Below, in pieces: positions 37,801 to 46,731 of a DNA stretch of 64,000 nt. Position 1 is the stretch's first letter; each line of letters opens with the position of its first letter. A program made the translations under genes and the position numbers. Source of the DNA: Thermoplasmata archaeon. Lineage in GTDB: Archaea > Thermoplasmatota > Thermoplasmata > Thermoplasmatales > GCA-001856825. The DNA lies in assembly GCA_021792255.1 (NCBI GenBank), contig JAJYUZ010000001.1, positions 310,001 to 374,000 of the forward strand, in the 5' to 3' direction. The notes beneath the pieces were generated by a model. The model worked only from the letters and a program-made list of their open reading frames with translations, was not told the origin of the DNA and made no database searches.

Positions 37801-40302
37801 ATGAAAAAGAGAGCTGTAATCGCCCCGATAATAGGCGTTTTCATTATCGTGGTTGTTCTAATATTGGGTTCGTTCACTCCGTTGATCTCAATTCTTAATC
37901 CTACTACGGGTGTAATTCAGAACTCCAGAGATCTCGTGGTTGGTAACAGTTCAATCAATCTGCCTGGCATATCCAGCAAAGTTGTCGTCGTACAGGACAA
38001 GTACGGCGTCTATCACTTCTATGCATCAAACACGAAGGATCTGTTCTATTCGCTCGGCTTTATGCAGGCAAAAGAACGACTTGAAGAAATTGAAGTTTTT
38101 GGACTTGAGGGAATGGGTCAAATGCACACGTTGTTTGGGAGCTCGTATTTGAATTATGATAGGTTCCAAACTCTTACGGGAGCACCCATTACGGCTGAGA
38201 AGGACTGGAACAGCGTTCTCAATAATTCCTCCTCCAACTCCACCGATCTTCTGACAAAGAATGCGATGATCTCATACGCCAGCGGAATAAATGCCTATAT
38301 TAACTATTCAGAATCTCATAATACCGTACCTCTTCTTTTTAAGCTCTTGGGAGTCAAACCGTATTACTGGTCGCCAGTATATTCATATGCCGTGCAAGAA
38401 CTAATGGCACAGCAGCTGGAATTTGGGGATGACAGTCTGCAGTTTGCGGTCCTCTACAGTCTGCTTGGTAACCTCACCTACGATCTGCTCCCGACTTTCT
38501 CCTCGGTCCAGACCTATTACTACGGTGGGTATTATGGACTCCCCAATCAAGGGGTTTTGCATATGTCTCACAACACATATCCAATGAATTCTACCGTGCT
38601 CTCTTTGACCAAGACTCTACTCTATCGGTTTAAGTATGACCCTCCAACCTACTTCAATTTCAGTACAAGCGATCACAGCAATGAGCTAGTAGTCGCTGGG
38701 AATAGAACGACAACCGGGTATCCCATCCTGATGGGAGGCCCTGTTCTGGGTTTCTCACTTCCAGCAATCTGGTTCCAAGTTCAACTAGTAGCACCAGGAC
38801 TGGATGTCTATGGAGTCGTTCTTCCGGGGGCTCCCGCCGTCGTTATCGGGTTCAACAATAACATCGCTTGGACGCTCACCGACACCCAAGCCATATCTTC
38901 GGGCACTTTCTTCTTTTCCCAACAGGTGATAGGAGACTCGTACATCTGGAATGGCACAGCGTATCCACTTCAGACTTACAAGATAAATGGATTTGAAGTG
39001 AACTGGACTAACCTTGGACCCGTTATGGCTCAGCAGGGAAGTACTGCCCTGGTTATGGACTGGATGGGCAACATCGTAAGCAATGAGATTGGTACCCTCA
39101 TCGAACTCAATTCTGCGTCTAACTGGTCGCAGTTTAGAAGCGATTTATCTACCTGGATCGCACCGTATCAAAATTTCGCATTTGCCAACAGGACTACAAT
39201 AGCCGATATTTCACCTTCCTATTATCCTATTTTTGGTGGTGCTACCTACAACCCAGCATCAATAATGCCGGGGAACGGAAGCGAATACATATCAGGTTCG
39301 ATTCCATACAATCGAGTCCCACAAGTCGTAAATCCCTCGCAGGGTTTCATCGTGAGTTCTAACCAGAGACAGGTTGGCCCGAGTTATCCTTACTGGTTCG
39401 GAATCTCGAACAGTTTCTCCTCCGGATACAGAGCACAGATGGAGGTTAACTATCTTTCGAGTCATTCCACTGTCTCTCCAAACAATATCGTGAGCTTCCA
39501 GGGAACCAACTATACCGATTATGAAGCTCAAGTTGCCGTCCCGTACATCCTGAGCTATCTCAAAGGAAACACTAACGCTTCCGTCGAAAAAGCATACTCC
39601 CTTCTTTCGGGTTGGAACTTTAACATGACCACTGAATCAGATGCGGCCTCGGTCTGGTTCTTCACGTATATGTATCTTTTCAACGATACGTTCTTCCCCT
39701 TCTTAGAAGACCACGGAGTGATGCCGGAGTACAATACGACCCTGGGAGTACCATCTGGAATGGGAGGAAGCTACCCGAATACCACCGGTTCTGCTTCGAT
39801 GGATATTGTCTTGCTGAACGCATTAGTGACTGGATCGGCAAGTCCGTTCTCCAACCAGAGCATGGAGAACCTTGTGACAGAGTCGGTCGTGCAAGCGATG
39901 AATTTCCTGAATGAGAAGTACCCTTCTGGAAACTATACCTGGGGAAAATTCTATGGATTCCTTTTCCCTAACCTTTTCGGATTTGGTGAGTTTAATGCCG
40001 GTCCGATCTCCAAGGGAGGGGATTTCAATAGTCCAAACGATGCATCCGGTGTTGGACCAAATAATTATCCGACGGGAGGGCAGAGCTGGGAAATGGTCGT
40101 AAATATGTCCAACGTTTCTCATTCATACGGCGTATATCCCGGCGGTCAGAGCGAAAATCCGGCGAGTCCCCTGTACTCCAATTACGTGAATGATTGGATA
40201 AACGATACCTATCTGCCCCTCCTCTTCTATCCGGCGTACTCTTCGTTCCCCACTCAAGAAGTGATGGATACTATCTCTCTGGTTCCGGAGGGATCTCAGT
40301 GA
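37801..40302 (+). CDS. Penicillin-acylase family Ntn hydrolase (peptidase S45), exported
   Basis: An 833-residue protein with an N-terminal anchor or signal helix (VIAPIIGVFIIVVVLILGS). The alpha part (about 60-280) contains YGVYHFYASNTKDLFYSLGF. The beta chain begins at the catalytic Ser in DHSNELVVAG, followed by PILMGGPVLGF and GFNNNIAWTLTD. Autocleavage before that Ser is expected. The family hydrolyses amide bonds of acyl compounds, including aculeacin and acyl-homoserine lactones; substrate here is unknown. Many N-glycosylation sequons fit export. Its stop overlaps the next start (GTGA). Confidence 0.88.
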   Translation: MKKRAVIAPIIGVFIIVVVLILGSFTPLISILNPTTGVIQNSRDLVVGNSSINLPGISSKVVVVQDKYGVYHFYASNTKDLFYSLGFMQAKERLEEIEVFGLEGMGQMHTLFGSSYLNYDRFQTLTGAPITAEKDWNSVLNNSSSNSTDLLTKNAMISYASGINAYINYSESHNTVPLLFKLLGVKPYYWSPVYSYAVQELMAQQLEFGDDSLQFAVLYSLLGNLTYDLLPTFSSVQTYYYGGYYGLPNQGVLHMSHNTYPMNSTVLSLTKTLLYRFKYDPPTYFNFSTSDHSNELVVAGNRTTTGYPILMGGPVLGFSLPAIWFQVQLVAPGLDVYGVVLPGAPAVVIGFNNNIAWTLTDTQAISSGTFFFSQQVIGDSYIWNGTAYPLQTYKINGFEVNWTNLGPVMAQQGSTALVMDWMGNIVSNEIGTLIELNSASNWSQFRSDLSTWIAPYQNFAFANRTTIADISPSYYPIFGGATYNPASIMPGNGSEYISGSIPYNRVPQVVNPSQGFIVSSNQRQVGPSYPYWFGISNSFSSGYRAQMEVNYLSSHSTVSPNNIVSFQGTNYTDYEAQVAVPYILSYLKGNTNASVEKAYSLLSGWNFNMTTESDAASVWFFTYMYLFNDTFFPFLEDHGVMPEYNTTLGVPSGMGGSYPNTTGSASMDIVLLNALVTGSASPFSNQSMENLVTESVVQAMNFLNEKYPSGNYTWGKFYGFLFPNLFGFGEFNAGPISKGGDFNSPNDASGVGPNNYPTGGQSWEMVVNMSNVSHSYGVYPGGQSENPASPLYSNYVNDWINDTYLPLLFYPAYSSFPTQEVMDTISLVPEGSQ

Positions 40303-40667
40303 AAATTAATGGCGCTCTCGGATTCATACTCTCTACGCTGATCGTCATAGTACTGGGAGTCGCACTCCTATTCACAAGCATATGGTACACAGTTCTATTT
40401 TCAGGACTCGTTGCTTCTATTGTTATCAGAAGGGGTTATCTTATCTCCATTCTGTCGAGCTTCGCCGGAGGAGTGTTGGGTATTCTAATCATCTTCCTTA
40501 TGCTTCCCACAGGATACTTGGGACCGGTGATGAATGAAGTCGGTGCGATTGCTGGAATTCCCTCAGTGGCGCTGTTCGCGCTTATCTTTCTTATTAACGG
40601 AGGCCTATGCGTCTCAGGAGCACTGATAGGGACTTTTGTCGCTAGATTTATTCAAAAGAGTCGGTGA
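40299..40667 (+). CDS. Small polytopic membrane protein coupled to the acylase gene
   Basis: A 122-residue protein with four hydrophobic segments. The track start at 40194 lies inside the acylase gene. GTG 40299 overlaps the acylase stop by 4 bases and is the likely start. It ends in a basic tail (ARFIQKSR). Family not recognised; DUF5518-like small membrane proteins look similar. Tight coupling suggests a role in export or anchoring of the acylase. Confidence 0.65.
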   Translation: MKINGALGFILSTLIVIVLGVALLFTSIWYTVLFSGLVASIVIRRGYLISILSSFAGGVLGILIIFLMLPTGYLGPVMNEVGAIAGIPSVALFALIFLINGGLCVSGALIGTFVARFIQKSR

Positions 40668-40838
40668 GGAAAATACAGAATACGCCCATCTGAAGTTGGA
40701 GCATGCTGAGCACTGAAAAATTCCACCTTATCAGGTATCTAGCCTAGCATTACTTCTCTTCATCTTAATAGACGCCAGTAATTGACTGTACTTTAAGCAC
40801 ACATTATTTCCTTTATTAATTAGAGAACCTCCAACGAA

Positions 40839-41045
40839 GTGAGAATCTATGCAGCAGTGAAGAGGCTCATTGATGGCATGAGCCGTTGGGATATCTCGAG
40901 GAATATGGGCACAGGGATAAGCCTGTCCTGTGTCAGGAGCACAGTATCAGAGCTCATAGACGGAGGAGATGATGATCATTGCACACGGTTCAAGAGGGAA
41001 GTGACTGGAAAGCGTCGATGCCATTTGAACATGACCATGTTTTAG
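40839..41045 (+). pseudogene. Possible HTH/transposase fragment
   Basis: A 68-codon frame starting GTG with VKRLIDGMSRWDISRNMG and SLSCVRSTVSELIDGG. This could be two helices of a helix-turn-helix as in the N-terminus of a transposase or small regulator. The last 20 residues look random. It has no recognisable partner domain. It may be the remains of a mobile element flanking aprBA or a chance ORF. Confidence 0.25.
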
Positions 41046-41108
41046 CGCCACAGGAGGATTCATAAAATTGAAATATATCTTCGTCGTTGGGTTATTTTGA
41101 TGAAGAGA

Positions 41109-41140
41109 CAGGATTTACGTCCTGAAAATATATTTTTTTA
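41109..41140 (+). promoter_or_regulatory. aprB promoter with adjacent inverted repeat
   Basis: CAGGA-tttacg-TCCTG forms a small perfect inverted repeat (41109-41124). Directly after it is aaaatatattttttta, a TATA-like element. The ATG of aprB is 30-45 bases further on, after a ggtg. The repeat abutting the TATA box could be an operator; alternatively hairpin plus T-run could end an incoming transcript. Confidence 0.45.
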
Positions 41141-41169
41141 CGGGAACCAACAAAAAAGGTGAAAAAAAG

Positions 41170-41601
41170 ATGCCTACATACGTTTTGGATTCTAAATGCA
41201 AAGGAAATGGCAAATGTGAAGAAATCTGCCCCAGTGACATCATGCGGCTGGATCGTGAGACAAACAAGGCCTACAACGTAGAGCCTGATATGTGCTGGGA
41301 ATGTTTCTCCTGCGTAAAAGCATGCCCTGAGAACGCTATAAGCGTGCGTCCGTATGCAGATTATGGGCCACTGGGCTCGGAAATATCTGTCAAGAGGGAC
41401 GAGGAAAGAAACGACATTAAATGGGATATCGTCTACCGGGATCAAAGGAAGAAGCATTTTGAGTTTGCAATCAGAACTACTACATGGGGTTCTATAAATA
41501 TTGAGGAAAAGGAAGTTAGAGATCTTGATGGTGAAGAGCTTGCCGGCGAGCCACAGATGCTTTTCACTGGAAAGCCTCTACCGGTTATTGAAAGGAAATG
41601 A
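41170..41601 (+). CDS. aprB: Adenylylsulfate (APS) reductase, beta subunit
   Basis: A 143-residue ferredoxin-type protein. Two 4Fe-4S motifs are visible: CKGNGKCEEICP and CWECFSCVKACP. The characteristic AprB tail that wraps the alpha subunit follows (RPYADYGPLGSEISVKRDE, FAIRTTTWGSI). It passes electrons to or from the FAD in AprA. The length is close to that of known AprB. ATG 41170 follows aaaaaaggtg. aprA begins 15 bases after its stop. Confidence 0.93.
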   Translation: MPTYVLDSKCKGNGKCEEICPSDIMRLDRETNKAYNVEPDMCWECFSCVKACPENAISVRPYADYGPLGSEISVKRDEERNDIKWDIVYRDQRKKHFEFAIRTTTWGSINIEEKEVRDLDGEELAGEPQMLFTGKPLPVIERK

Positions 41602-41603
41602 GG

Positions 41604-41613
41604 GGAGGTGATC
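41604..41613 (+). promoter_or_regulatory. Strong Shine-Dalgarno site of aprA
   Basis: GGAGGTGATC is a perfect match to the anti-Shine-Dalgarno end of 16S rRNA, 3 bases before the ATG at 41617. Most other genes here have no such site, so this marks aprBA as using a different initiation mode. Confidence 0.75.
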
Positions 41614-41616
41614 TAA

Positions 41617-43449
41617 ATGTTGATAAAAAGGGTGGATTCTGATATCCTGATTATAGGTGGTGGAATGGCAGGCTGCGGTGCTGCATACGAAGCAAGAAAA
41701 TGGGGAAAGAATCTCAAGATTATAATAGTGGAGAAAGCAAACATCGATAGGAGTGGCGCTGTTGCAATGGGGCTTTCGGCAATAAATACCTATCTCGGAA
41801 TGCGATGGAACGAGAACACTCCAGAAGATTACGTAAGCTACGTTAGAGGAGACCTGATGGGCATAATAAGAGAGGATCTTGTATATGATATTGGAAGGCA
41901 CGTGGATTCCAGCGTCCACCTCTTTGAAGAGTGGGGCCTCCCCATCGTAAAATCTGAGGAGACAGGCAGATACACCCGGGAAGGCAGATGGCAGGTTCTG
42001 ATTCATGGAGAGAGCTATAAGCCTATAGTGGCAGAGGCTGCTAAGAAAGCAGCTACCGAAGTAATCAACAGAGTGATGGTCACACGCCTCCTAAAGGATC
42101 CGAATGATCCAAACAGGATATCAGGAGCCGTAGGTTTTGATGTCAGAGATGGATCTATGTATGTTTTCAGGAGTAAGGCTGTGATCCTTGCTGCTGGAGG
42201 AGCCACACACATATTCAGGCCACGCTCTGTCGGTGAAGGCTGGGGTAGAACGTGGTACTCTCCATGGAGCAGTGGATCTGCCTATGGATTGGCCATTGAG
42301 GCTGGGGCCAAGATGGTTCAGATGGAAATAAGACTCGTTCCGACAAGATTCAAGGATGGTTATGGGCCAGTCGGTGCCTGGTTTCTTTACATAAAGTCAA
42401 AAGCAACTAACGCGCTCGGAGAGAGCTACGATACAAACAGGGAAAAGCTTAGAAAGAAATACGGAAAATACGCTGATGTAAAACCCATTCCTACCTGCCT
42501 CAGGAACGACCTTATGCTCGATGAGATCAGGCAGGGAAAATCGCCGATTCTTATGCATACGGAAGACGCTCTTGACTCAAGAGATAAGGAGGAGGCTGGA
42601 TGGGAGGACTTCTTGGATATGACTGTTAGTCAGGCACTGGTGTGGGCATCACAAAATATCGATCCCAAGGAGAAGCCCTCAGAACTTGTTGTAACTGAAC
42701 CTTATATAATGGGATCCCACGCGGTAAATGCAGGTACCTGGGTCAGTGGTCCGCCAGGAATCGCACCAAAAGAATATTCTTGGGGGTACAACAGGATGAC
42801 CGTGATTATAGGGCTTTTTGCCGCGGGAGATGCTGCAGGCGGTGCTGCACACAAGTTTTCCTCTGGGTCCTTTGCAGAGGGAAGAATAGCAGGCAAGAAT
42901 GCTGTTAGATACCTGAGAGATAATAATCCCAAGCTTTCGGAGATGGATGATGAAGCTATAGAATCCTTCAAGTCTGAAATCTTTGCACCGTTTGAAAATT
43001 ATAATCTTGGCCGCAGTTTTATCACTAAGAAGGGAGTGGTATCACCATATTACCTGCTTCCATCCCAGGGGCTTAAACGTCTTGAGAAGATCATGGATGA
43101 ATATTCGGCAGGAGTATCATCGGACTACACGACAAATGCCGTTGCAATGAGAAGAGGTCTGGAATTGCTTGATATGCTTCAGGAGGATCTGCCACTTCTA
43201 GGAGCTGAAGATATTCACCAACTGCAGCGCGCCTGGGAATTGCACCATAGGGTTATGACAGCCCAGGCTGTAATGAGGCACACGCTCTTCAGGGAAGAAA
43301 CGAGATGGCCTGGGTATTATTACAGATCAGACTTTCCGCAGATTGACGATATGAACTGGCACGTATTTGTAGTCTCAAAATATGACAGCAAATCCAATAA
43401 ATGGGAGTTTGAGAAGATCCCAGTCATACATATTATAGGGGACAGCTAA
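41617..43449 (+). CDS. aprA: Adenylylsulfate (APS) reductase, alpha subunit
   Basis: A 610-residue flavoprotein of the succinate dehydrogenase/fumarate reductase family. The FAD-binding motif IIGGGMAGCGAAYEA lies at the N-terminus. RSGAVAMGLSAINTYLG and FSSGSFAEGRIAGKNAV are AprA-specific. The pair interconverts APS plus two electrons with sulfite plus AMP in the cytoplasm. In sulfate reducers it works towards sulfite; in sulfur oxidisers it runs backwards. No sat, dsr, qmo or aprM gene is in the window, so direction cannot be read. The strong SD, a nearby tRNA and a possible HTH fragment suggest acquisition. Confidence 0.93.
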   Translation: MLIKRVDSDILIIGGGMAGCGAAYEARKWGKNLKIIIVEKANIDRSGAVAMGLSAINTYLGMRWNENTPEDYVSYVRGDLMGIIREDLVYDIGRHVDSSVHLFEEWGLPIVKSEETGRYTREGRWQVLIHGESYKPIVAEAAKKAATEVINRVMVTRLLKDPNDPNRISGAVGFDVRDGSMYVFRSKAVILAAGGATHIFRPRSVGEGWGRTWYSPWSSGSAYGLAIEAGAKMVQMEIRLVPTRFKDGYGPVGAWFLYIKSKATNALGESYDTNREKLRKKYGKYADVKPIPTCLRNDLMLDEIRQGKSPILMHTEDALDSRDKEEAGWEDFLDMTVSQALVWASQNIDPKEKPSELVVTEPYIMGSHAVNAGTWVSGPPGIAPKEYSWGYNRMTVIIGLFAAGDAAGGAAHKFSSGSFAEGRIAGKNAVRYLRDNNPKLSEMDDEAIESFKSEIFAPFENYNLGRSFITKKGVVSPYYLLPSQGLKRLEKIMDEYSAGVSSDYTTNAVAMRRGLELLDMLQEDLPLLGAEDIHQLQRAWELHHRVMTAQAVMRHTLFREETRWPGYYYRSDFPQIDDMNWHVFVVSKYDSKSNKWEFEKIPVIHIIGDS

Positions 43450-43713
43450 GTACATAGCCTACAGGTGACACGGTGGTGCTGAGATCATTGAAAGCGTTGA
43501 CGTAGCAGACAGGTTCATGGAGGCAGGGCGGCCCTCGTAAATGTTCCTGCACCTCCTGTTTCTGGATATCCTGAGAGATGTGCACGTTTATCATTTATTA
43601 ATCTATAATTCTTTCAATTCTGCATAATATGTAGGTCTAATTCCTCCATTATCTTCCTTGATTTCTTTAATTCCTTTTAGGCAAAAATTAGGGATTCAAT
43701 TACGTTTCACAAG
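43450..43713. other. Non-coding stretch between aprA and tRNA-Arg
   Basis: 264 bases. Short frames read GGRAALVNVPAPPVSGYPE and DVADRFMEAGRPS in different registers with intervening stops. They could be the remains of a gene or chance. The right half is A/T-rich. No repeat or attachment-site duplication of the tRNA end was found by eye. Confidence 0.4.
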
Positions 43714-43788
43714 CGGGCCCGCGGGGATTTGAACCCCGGATCATTGGCTTAGAAGGCCAATGCCTTATCCAGACTAGGCCACGGGCCC
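43714..43788 (-). tRNA. tRNA-Arg (anticodon TCT)
   Basis: On the minus strand the acceptor stem is GGGCCCG/CGGGCCC. The anticodon stem TTGGC/GCCAA encloses CTTCTAA with anticodon TCT (reads AGA). The T-arm is CGGGG-TTCAAAT-CCCCG. No intron; CCA is not encoded. It lies between aprA and the histidine phosphatase gene. Confidence 0.95.
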
Positions 43789-43916
43789 CGATGTTGATTC
43801 CAATGGCAATTGCGATACCATTATTATTTTTTCCTCGTGATCCTTGGTTGAATTCAATCCCCTCTTTGTATTATATCCATCGCTTGGTTTTTTAAGGTCC
43901 ACCTCATACCGACATA

Positions 43917-44507
43917 ATGAAACCAGGCCTCCTTATTGCAGTAGCGAGACACGGTCAAACGGACTCCAATGTCAAAGGATTGTGGGTAGGCAATGGAGAC
44001 GACCCACTCAACGAGACGGGAAAAGAACAAGCCCGAAGGCTTGCCAAATCACTCACTAGTTACAATTTTGATTTCATCGTCTCGAGTGACAAGAGAAGAT
44101 CCATACAGACCGCTGAAATAGTCTCAGGGGCGATCGGCGTCCCATTCTATGGACAGCGTAAGGATCTTAGAGACAGAGATTACGGAGCAATGGAGGGACT
44201 GACGACCGATCAGATCAGAGAAAGGTATGGAGTGGAGATGAAATCTCTCTCTAGGGAAATAGACGACCTGGGCGCTTCTGAAACTGTTGCCTCGGTCTTA
44301 AAGAGAGTAAAAGAGTTCGCCGATATTGTAAGAAATAATTTCGATGGCAAAAAAATAATCGTGATAACACATGGGGCATTTATCAGGTCTTTTTACGAAA
44401 TGTACGTTCATGAGTCCGATAATCTAAGATTCACGAACTGTTCTCACTTTATAGTTCGACTGCTGGAGGGCGAGACTGAACTCGTCGAGGACTTGCAGAC
44501 AATCTGA
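43917..44507 (+). CDS. Histidine phosphatase family protein (phosphoglycerate mutase-like)
   Basis: A 196-residue protein with the phosphohistidine motif ARHGQTDSN near residue 10. It also has the second-His loop ITHGAFIRSF near residue 145 and RDRDYGAMEG for the Glu. Members dephosphorylate sugar phosphates, nucleotides or cobalamin intermediates; a cofactor-dependent mutase is possible but less likely at this size. ATG 43917 has a tttttta box about 25 bases upstream. Confidence 0.88.
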   Translation: MKPGLLIAVARHGQTDSNVKGLWVGNGDDPLNETGKEQARRLAKSLTSYNFDFIVSSDKRRSIQTAEIVSGAIGVPFYGQRKDLRDRDYGAMEGLTTDQIRERYGVEMKSLSREIDDLGASETVASVLKRVKEFADIVRNNFDGKKIIVITHGAFIRSFYEMYVHESDNLRFTNCSHFIVRLLEGETELVEDLQTI

Positions 44508-44562
44508 TTTTCTGTTTTAAATTCTCCAGTGAATGATAAATACTGAGACAAGATTGAGAACT

Positions 44563-44857
44563 GGTAGTCCCAGGATGGCCGTCGCCAGATATGGTGAGGA
44601 AAGTCCTCCCTCCGGGTAGCAATCTGGATAAAACCCTGGTCGAGAGACCAGCTCTTCCTCAAAAGAAATGACACAGTTTCGGTCAAGGGTGAACCTTTAG
44701 AAGGGGACGTTCCCGAAAACTTGATGAGACAGAGGGGGTGAGATAGGAGCAAGCTCAAGCAGTTCTCATGACAGCTATCAGAGGAACAGGTAGAGCGCAA
44801 TAGTCAAATGCCATCAACCCGAAAGGGCTAACAGAAGGAGGCTTACTCGGGACAACC
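44563..44857 (+). ncRNA. rnpB: RNase P RNA
   Basis: The conserved CR-I block GAGGAAAGTCC occurs near 44597. The CR-V block ACAGAAGGAGGCTTAC is near 44831, the diagnostic pair for RNase P RNA. The ends pair as P1: GGTAGTCCC with GGGACAACC (one mismatch). A run GGTCGAGAGACC forms a clear internal hairpin. About 295 nt is normal for archaeal type A RNA. It is the ribozyme that trims tRNA 5' leaders. Exact ends are inferred from P1. A tttaaatt element lies about 45 bases upstream. The track ORF on the opposite strand is a shadow. Confidence 0.92.
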
Positions 44858-44935
44858 TCTACTTTCAATGCTCCAAACTTGAAATTTATCAAAATCAGAC
44901 GTAAGTTTTATAATTCCTCATATCATAAATGGGCA

Positions 44936-45421
44936 ATGGAAGACGAAGTCTCAAACAGAACAGAAGCGCTCCTGATTGCCACAGTGACCGCCTTGGCCAA
45001 AAATGAAATCGCGGCTGCTCTATCCATCGACCCTAAGGTGGTCTCAAAGTCCCTTGGGATTCTGAAAAAGAGATACGAAAACACGTCGCTTGAATTGAAG
45101 ATGATTGGAAGAAAGTACAAAGTGGGAGTGAGGGACAAGTACAGCGACCTGGCATTCAAGTATTCTGAGAGTGAAATTAGCAAAGGTGAACTGGAGATCA
45201 TCGGCCTGCTATTCAGGAAGGGGAAGACGTACATTTCTCACGTGGAGAGACTTCGCGGAAAGAAGACTGAAGAAGAACTGGATCATCTTGGCAAGCTTGG
45301 ACTGGTGGAGATAATTCCAAGAGGAAGAAGAAGACTGGTCAAGCTCACGAGAACTTTCTTCCAGAAGTATGGCAAGGAGCTGAAAGAGAGAGTAAAGCAG
45401 GAAGAAAAGGTGCCTAGTTGA
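44936..45421 (+). CDS. ScpB-like chromosome segregation/condensation protein
   Basis: About 161 residues from ATG 44936, which lies some 25 bases after a ttttataa box; the track start at 44879 precedes the box. Two winged-helix units are visible. The first is RTEALLIATVTALAKNEIAAAL with LELKMIGRKYKVGVR. The second is SKGELEIIGLLFRKGKTYIS with a basic GRRRLVKLTRTFFQKYG end. This matches the ScpB layout, the kleisin partner for SMC complexes. It is shorter and more basic at the end than bacterial ScpB. It overlaps purD by 4 bases. Confidence 0.75.
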   Translation: MEDEVSNRTEALLIATVTALAKNEIAAALSIDPKVVSKSLGILKKRYENTSLELKMIGRKYKVGVRDKYSDLAFKYSESEISKGELEIIGLLFRKGKTYISHVERLRGKKTEEELDHLGKLGLVEIIPRGRRRLVKLTRTFFQKYGKELKERVKQEEKVPS

Positions 45422-46731
45422 GAGCTCTCCTGATTGGTGGAGGGGGAAGAGAGCACGCGATTGGGCTTTCTATTGTAAAATCGGGTGCTGAACTCGTCGT
45501 GATATCGGTCAATAAGAATCCAGGTCTCCAGAGAATTTCTAGGAAGATTGTCGTCGGCGACGAAAATGACAGCGAGTGGGTATTGAAAAATGCATTAAAA
45601 TTGAAACCAGACTACGTCTTCATCGGTCCAGAGGCACCACTGGCCCACGGCGTATCTGACATTCTTTTGGAGAATGGGTTCAATGTTTTTGCCCCATCTT
45701 CGACTGCCGCCAAACTCGAAACTTCCAAGGTTTATTGTCGAAAGTTCTTGTCGGAGAATAAGATAGGAGGGAATATAGAGAGCACCTCTTTCTCTGACCC
45801 AGACAGAGCTGCTGATTTCATTGACGGATTAGAGTACGATTTTGTCATAAAACCAGACGGACTCACGGGAGGGAAGGGAGTCGTGGTTCAGGGAGTTCAC
45901 TTCAGTTCGAAGGAAGATGGTGCGAAGATCGCCCGAGATTATCTTAGCTCGGGTAAGAGTGCCCTGTTGATTGAAAAAAAGATGGTGGGAGAGGAGTTCA
46001 GCCTGCAGGCGTTCGTAAAGGGAAAGAAAATTTACTTCCTTCCAATAGTTCAGGACTACAAGAGGGCTTATGAAAATGACACGGGTCCGAACACTGGAGG
46101 AATGGGATCTATATGTTATTCCGAGAGGGGTCTCCCCTTCATAGATTTTGAAACCGTTGTCAAGGCAAAGGGCATAATGGAAGAGCTGGTAGCTAAATTT
46201 GCAGAAAAAATAGTCGATTATGTTGGTCCGATATACGGAGGTTTCATTTCGACCTCAGATGGTCCGAAACTCCTAGAAATAAATGCGAGGCTTGGGGACC
46301 CAGAGGCTATGAACGTCTTATCCCTCATGGAGAACTCTATGATGGACGTTGCCATAATGATGCTACACGACAGAGAAATAAATCCCGAATTCAGGAACAG
46401 AATCAATGTGCTGAGATATCTTGTACCAAAGGGATATGGAAGCAAACCTGAGCCTTCCGCAATTCAGATGGACGAAGAGGAAATTCTTCTAAAGGATTTG
46501 AAGATTTATTATGCTTCTGTACACCTAAAGGGGAAACATCTGGAGCAAACAAATTCTCGTTCCATTGCTCTGGTCTCCGAAGGTAATGACTTGAGAGAAA
46601 TTTCAAGAAGATTTGATGGGCTTTCGCCTCTATTGAGGGGAAGCTATTACATGAGAAATGACATAGGAACCGAAAAGATGATTGAAGACAAGAAGAATTT
46701 TATGAGCAGAGTCATGGCTGGAATAGCCTGA
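45418..46731 (+). CDS. purD: Phosphoribosylamine-glycine ligase
   Basis: A 437-residue ATP-grasp enzyme. The N-terminal LLIGGGGREHAIG, ATP-grasp VIKPDGLTGGKGVVV, NTGGMGSICY and metal-binding NARLGDPEAMN are all present. It joins phosphoribosylamine and glycine in purine synthesis. It starts with TTG overlapping the scpB-like stop (TTGA). The C-terminal 20 bases overlap the convergent nep1 gene. Confidence 0.95.
   Translation: MRALLIGGGGREHAIGLSIVKSGAELVVISVNKNPGLQRISRKIVVGDENDSEWVLKNALKLKPDYVFIGPEAPLAHGVSDILLENGFNVFAPSSTAAKLETSKVYCRKFLSENKIGGNIESTSFSDPDRAADFIDGLEYDFVIKPDGLTGGKGVVVQGVHFSSKEDGAKIARDYLSSGKSALLIEKKMVGEEFSLQAFVKGKKIYFLPIVQDYKRAYENDTGPNTGGMGSICYSERGLPFIDFETVVKAKGIMEELVAKFAEKIVDYVGPIYGGFISTSDGPKLLEINARLGDPEAMNVLSLMENSMMDVAIMMLHDREINPEFRNRINVLRYLVPKGYGSKPEPSAIQMDEEEILLKDLKIYYASVHLKGKHLEQTNSRSIALVSEGNDLREISRRFDGLSPLLRGSYYMRNDIGTEKMIEDKKNFMSRVMAGIA

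Larger units (their letters stand above)
40668..41169. other. 502-base low-coding region before aprB
   Basis: No full gene is seen. One 68-codon frame (40839-41045) is described separately. The last 70 bases hold the aprB promoter elements. The change from leaderless neighbours to a Shine-Dalgarno-type gene happens across this stretch, so it may contain the left edge of a transferred segment. Confidence 0.5.

Noticed and set aside
43450-43713. Transposase or oxidoreductase remnant after aprA
   Set aside because: Short frames in different registers with stops; no recognisable domain.
44444-44800. 118-codon minus-strand ORF
   Set aside because: It is the complement of RNase P RNA and of the end of the histidine phosphatase gene.
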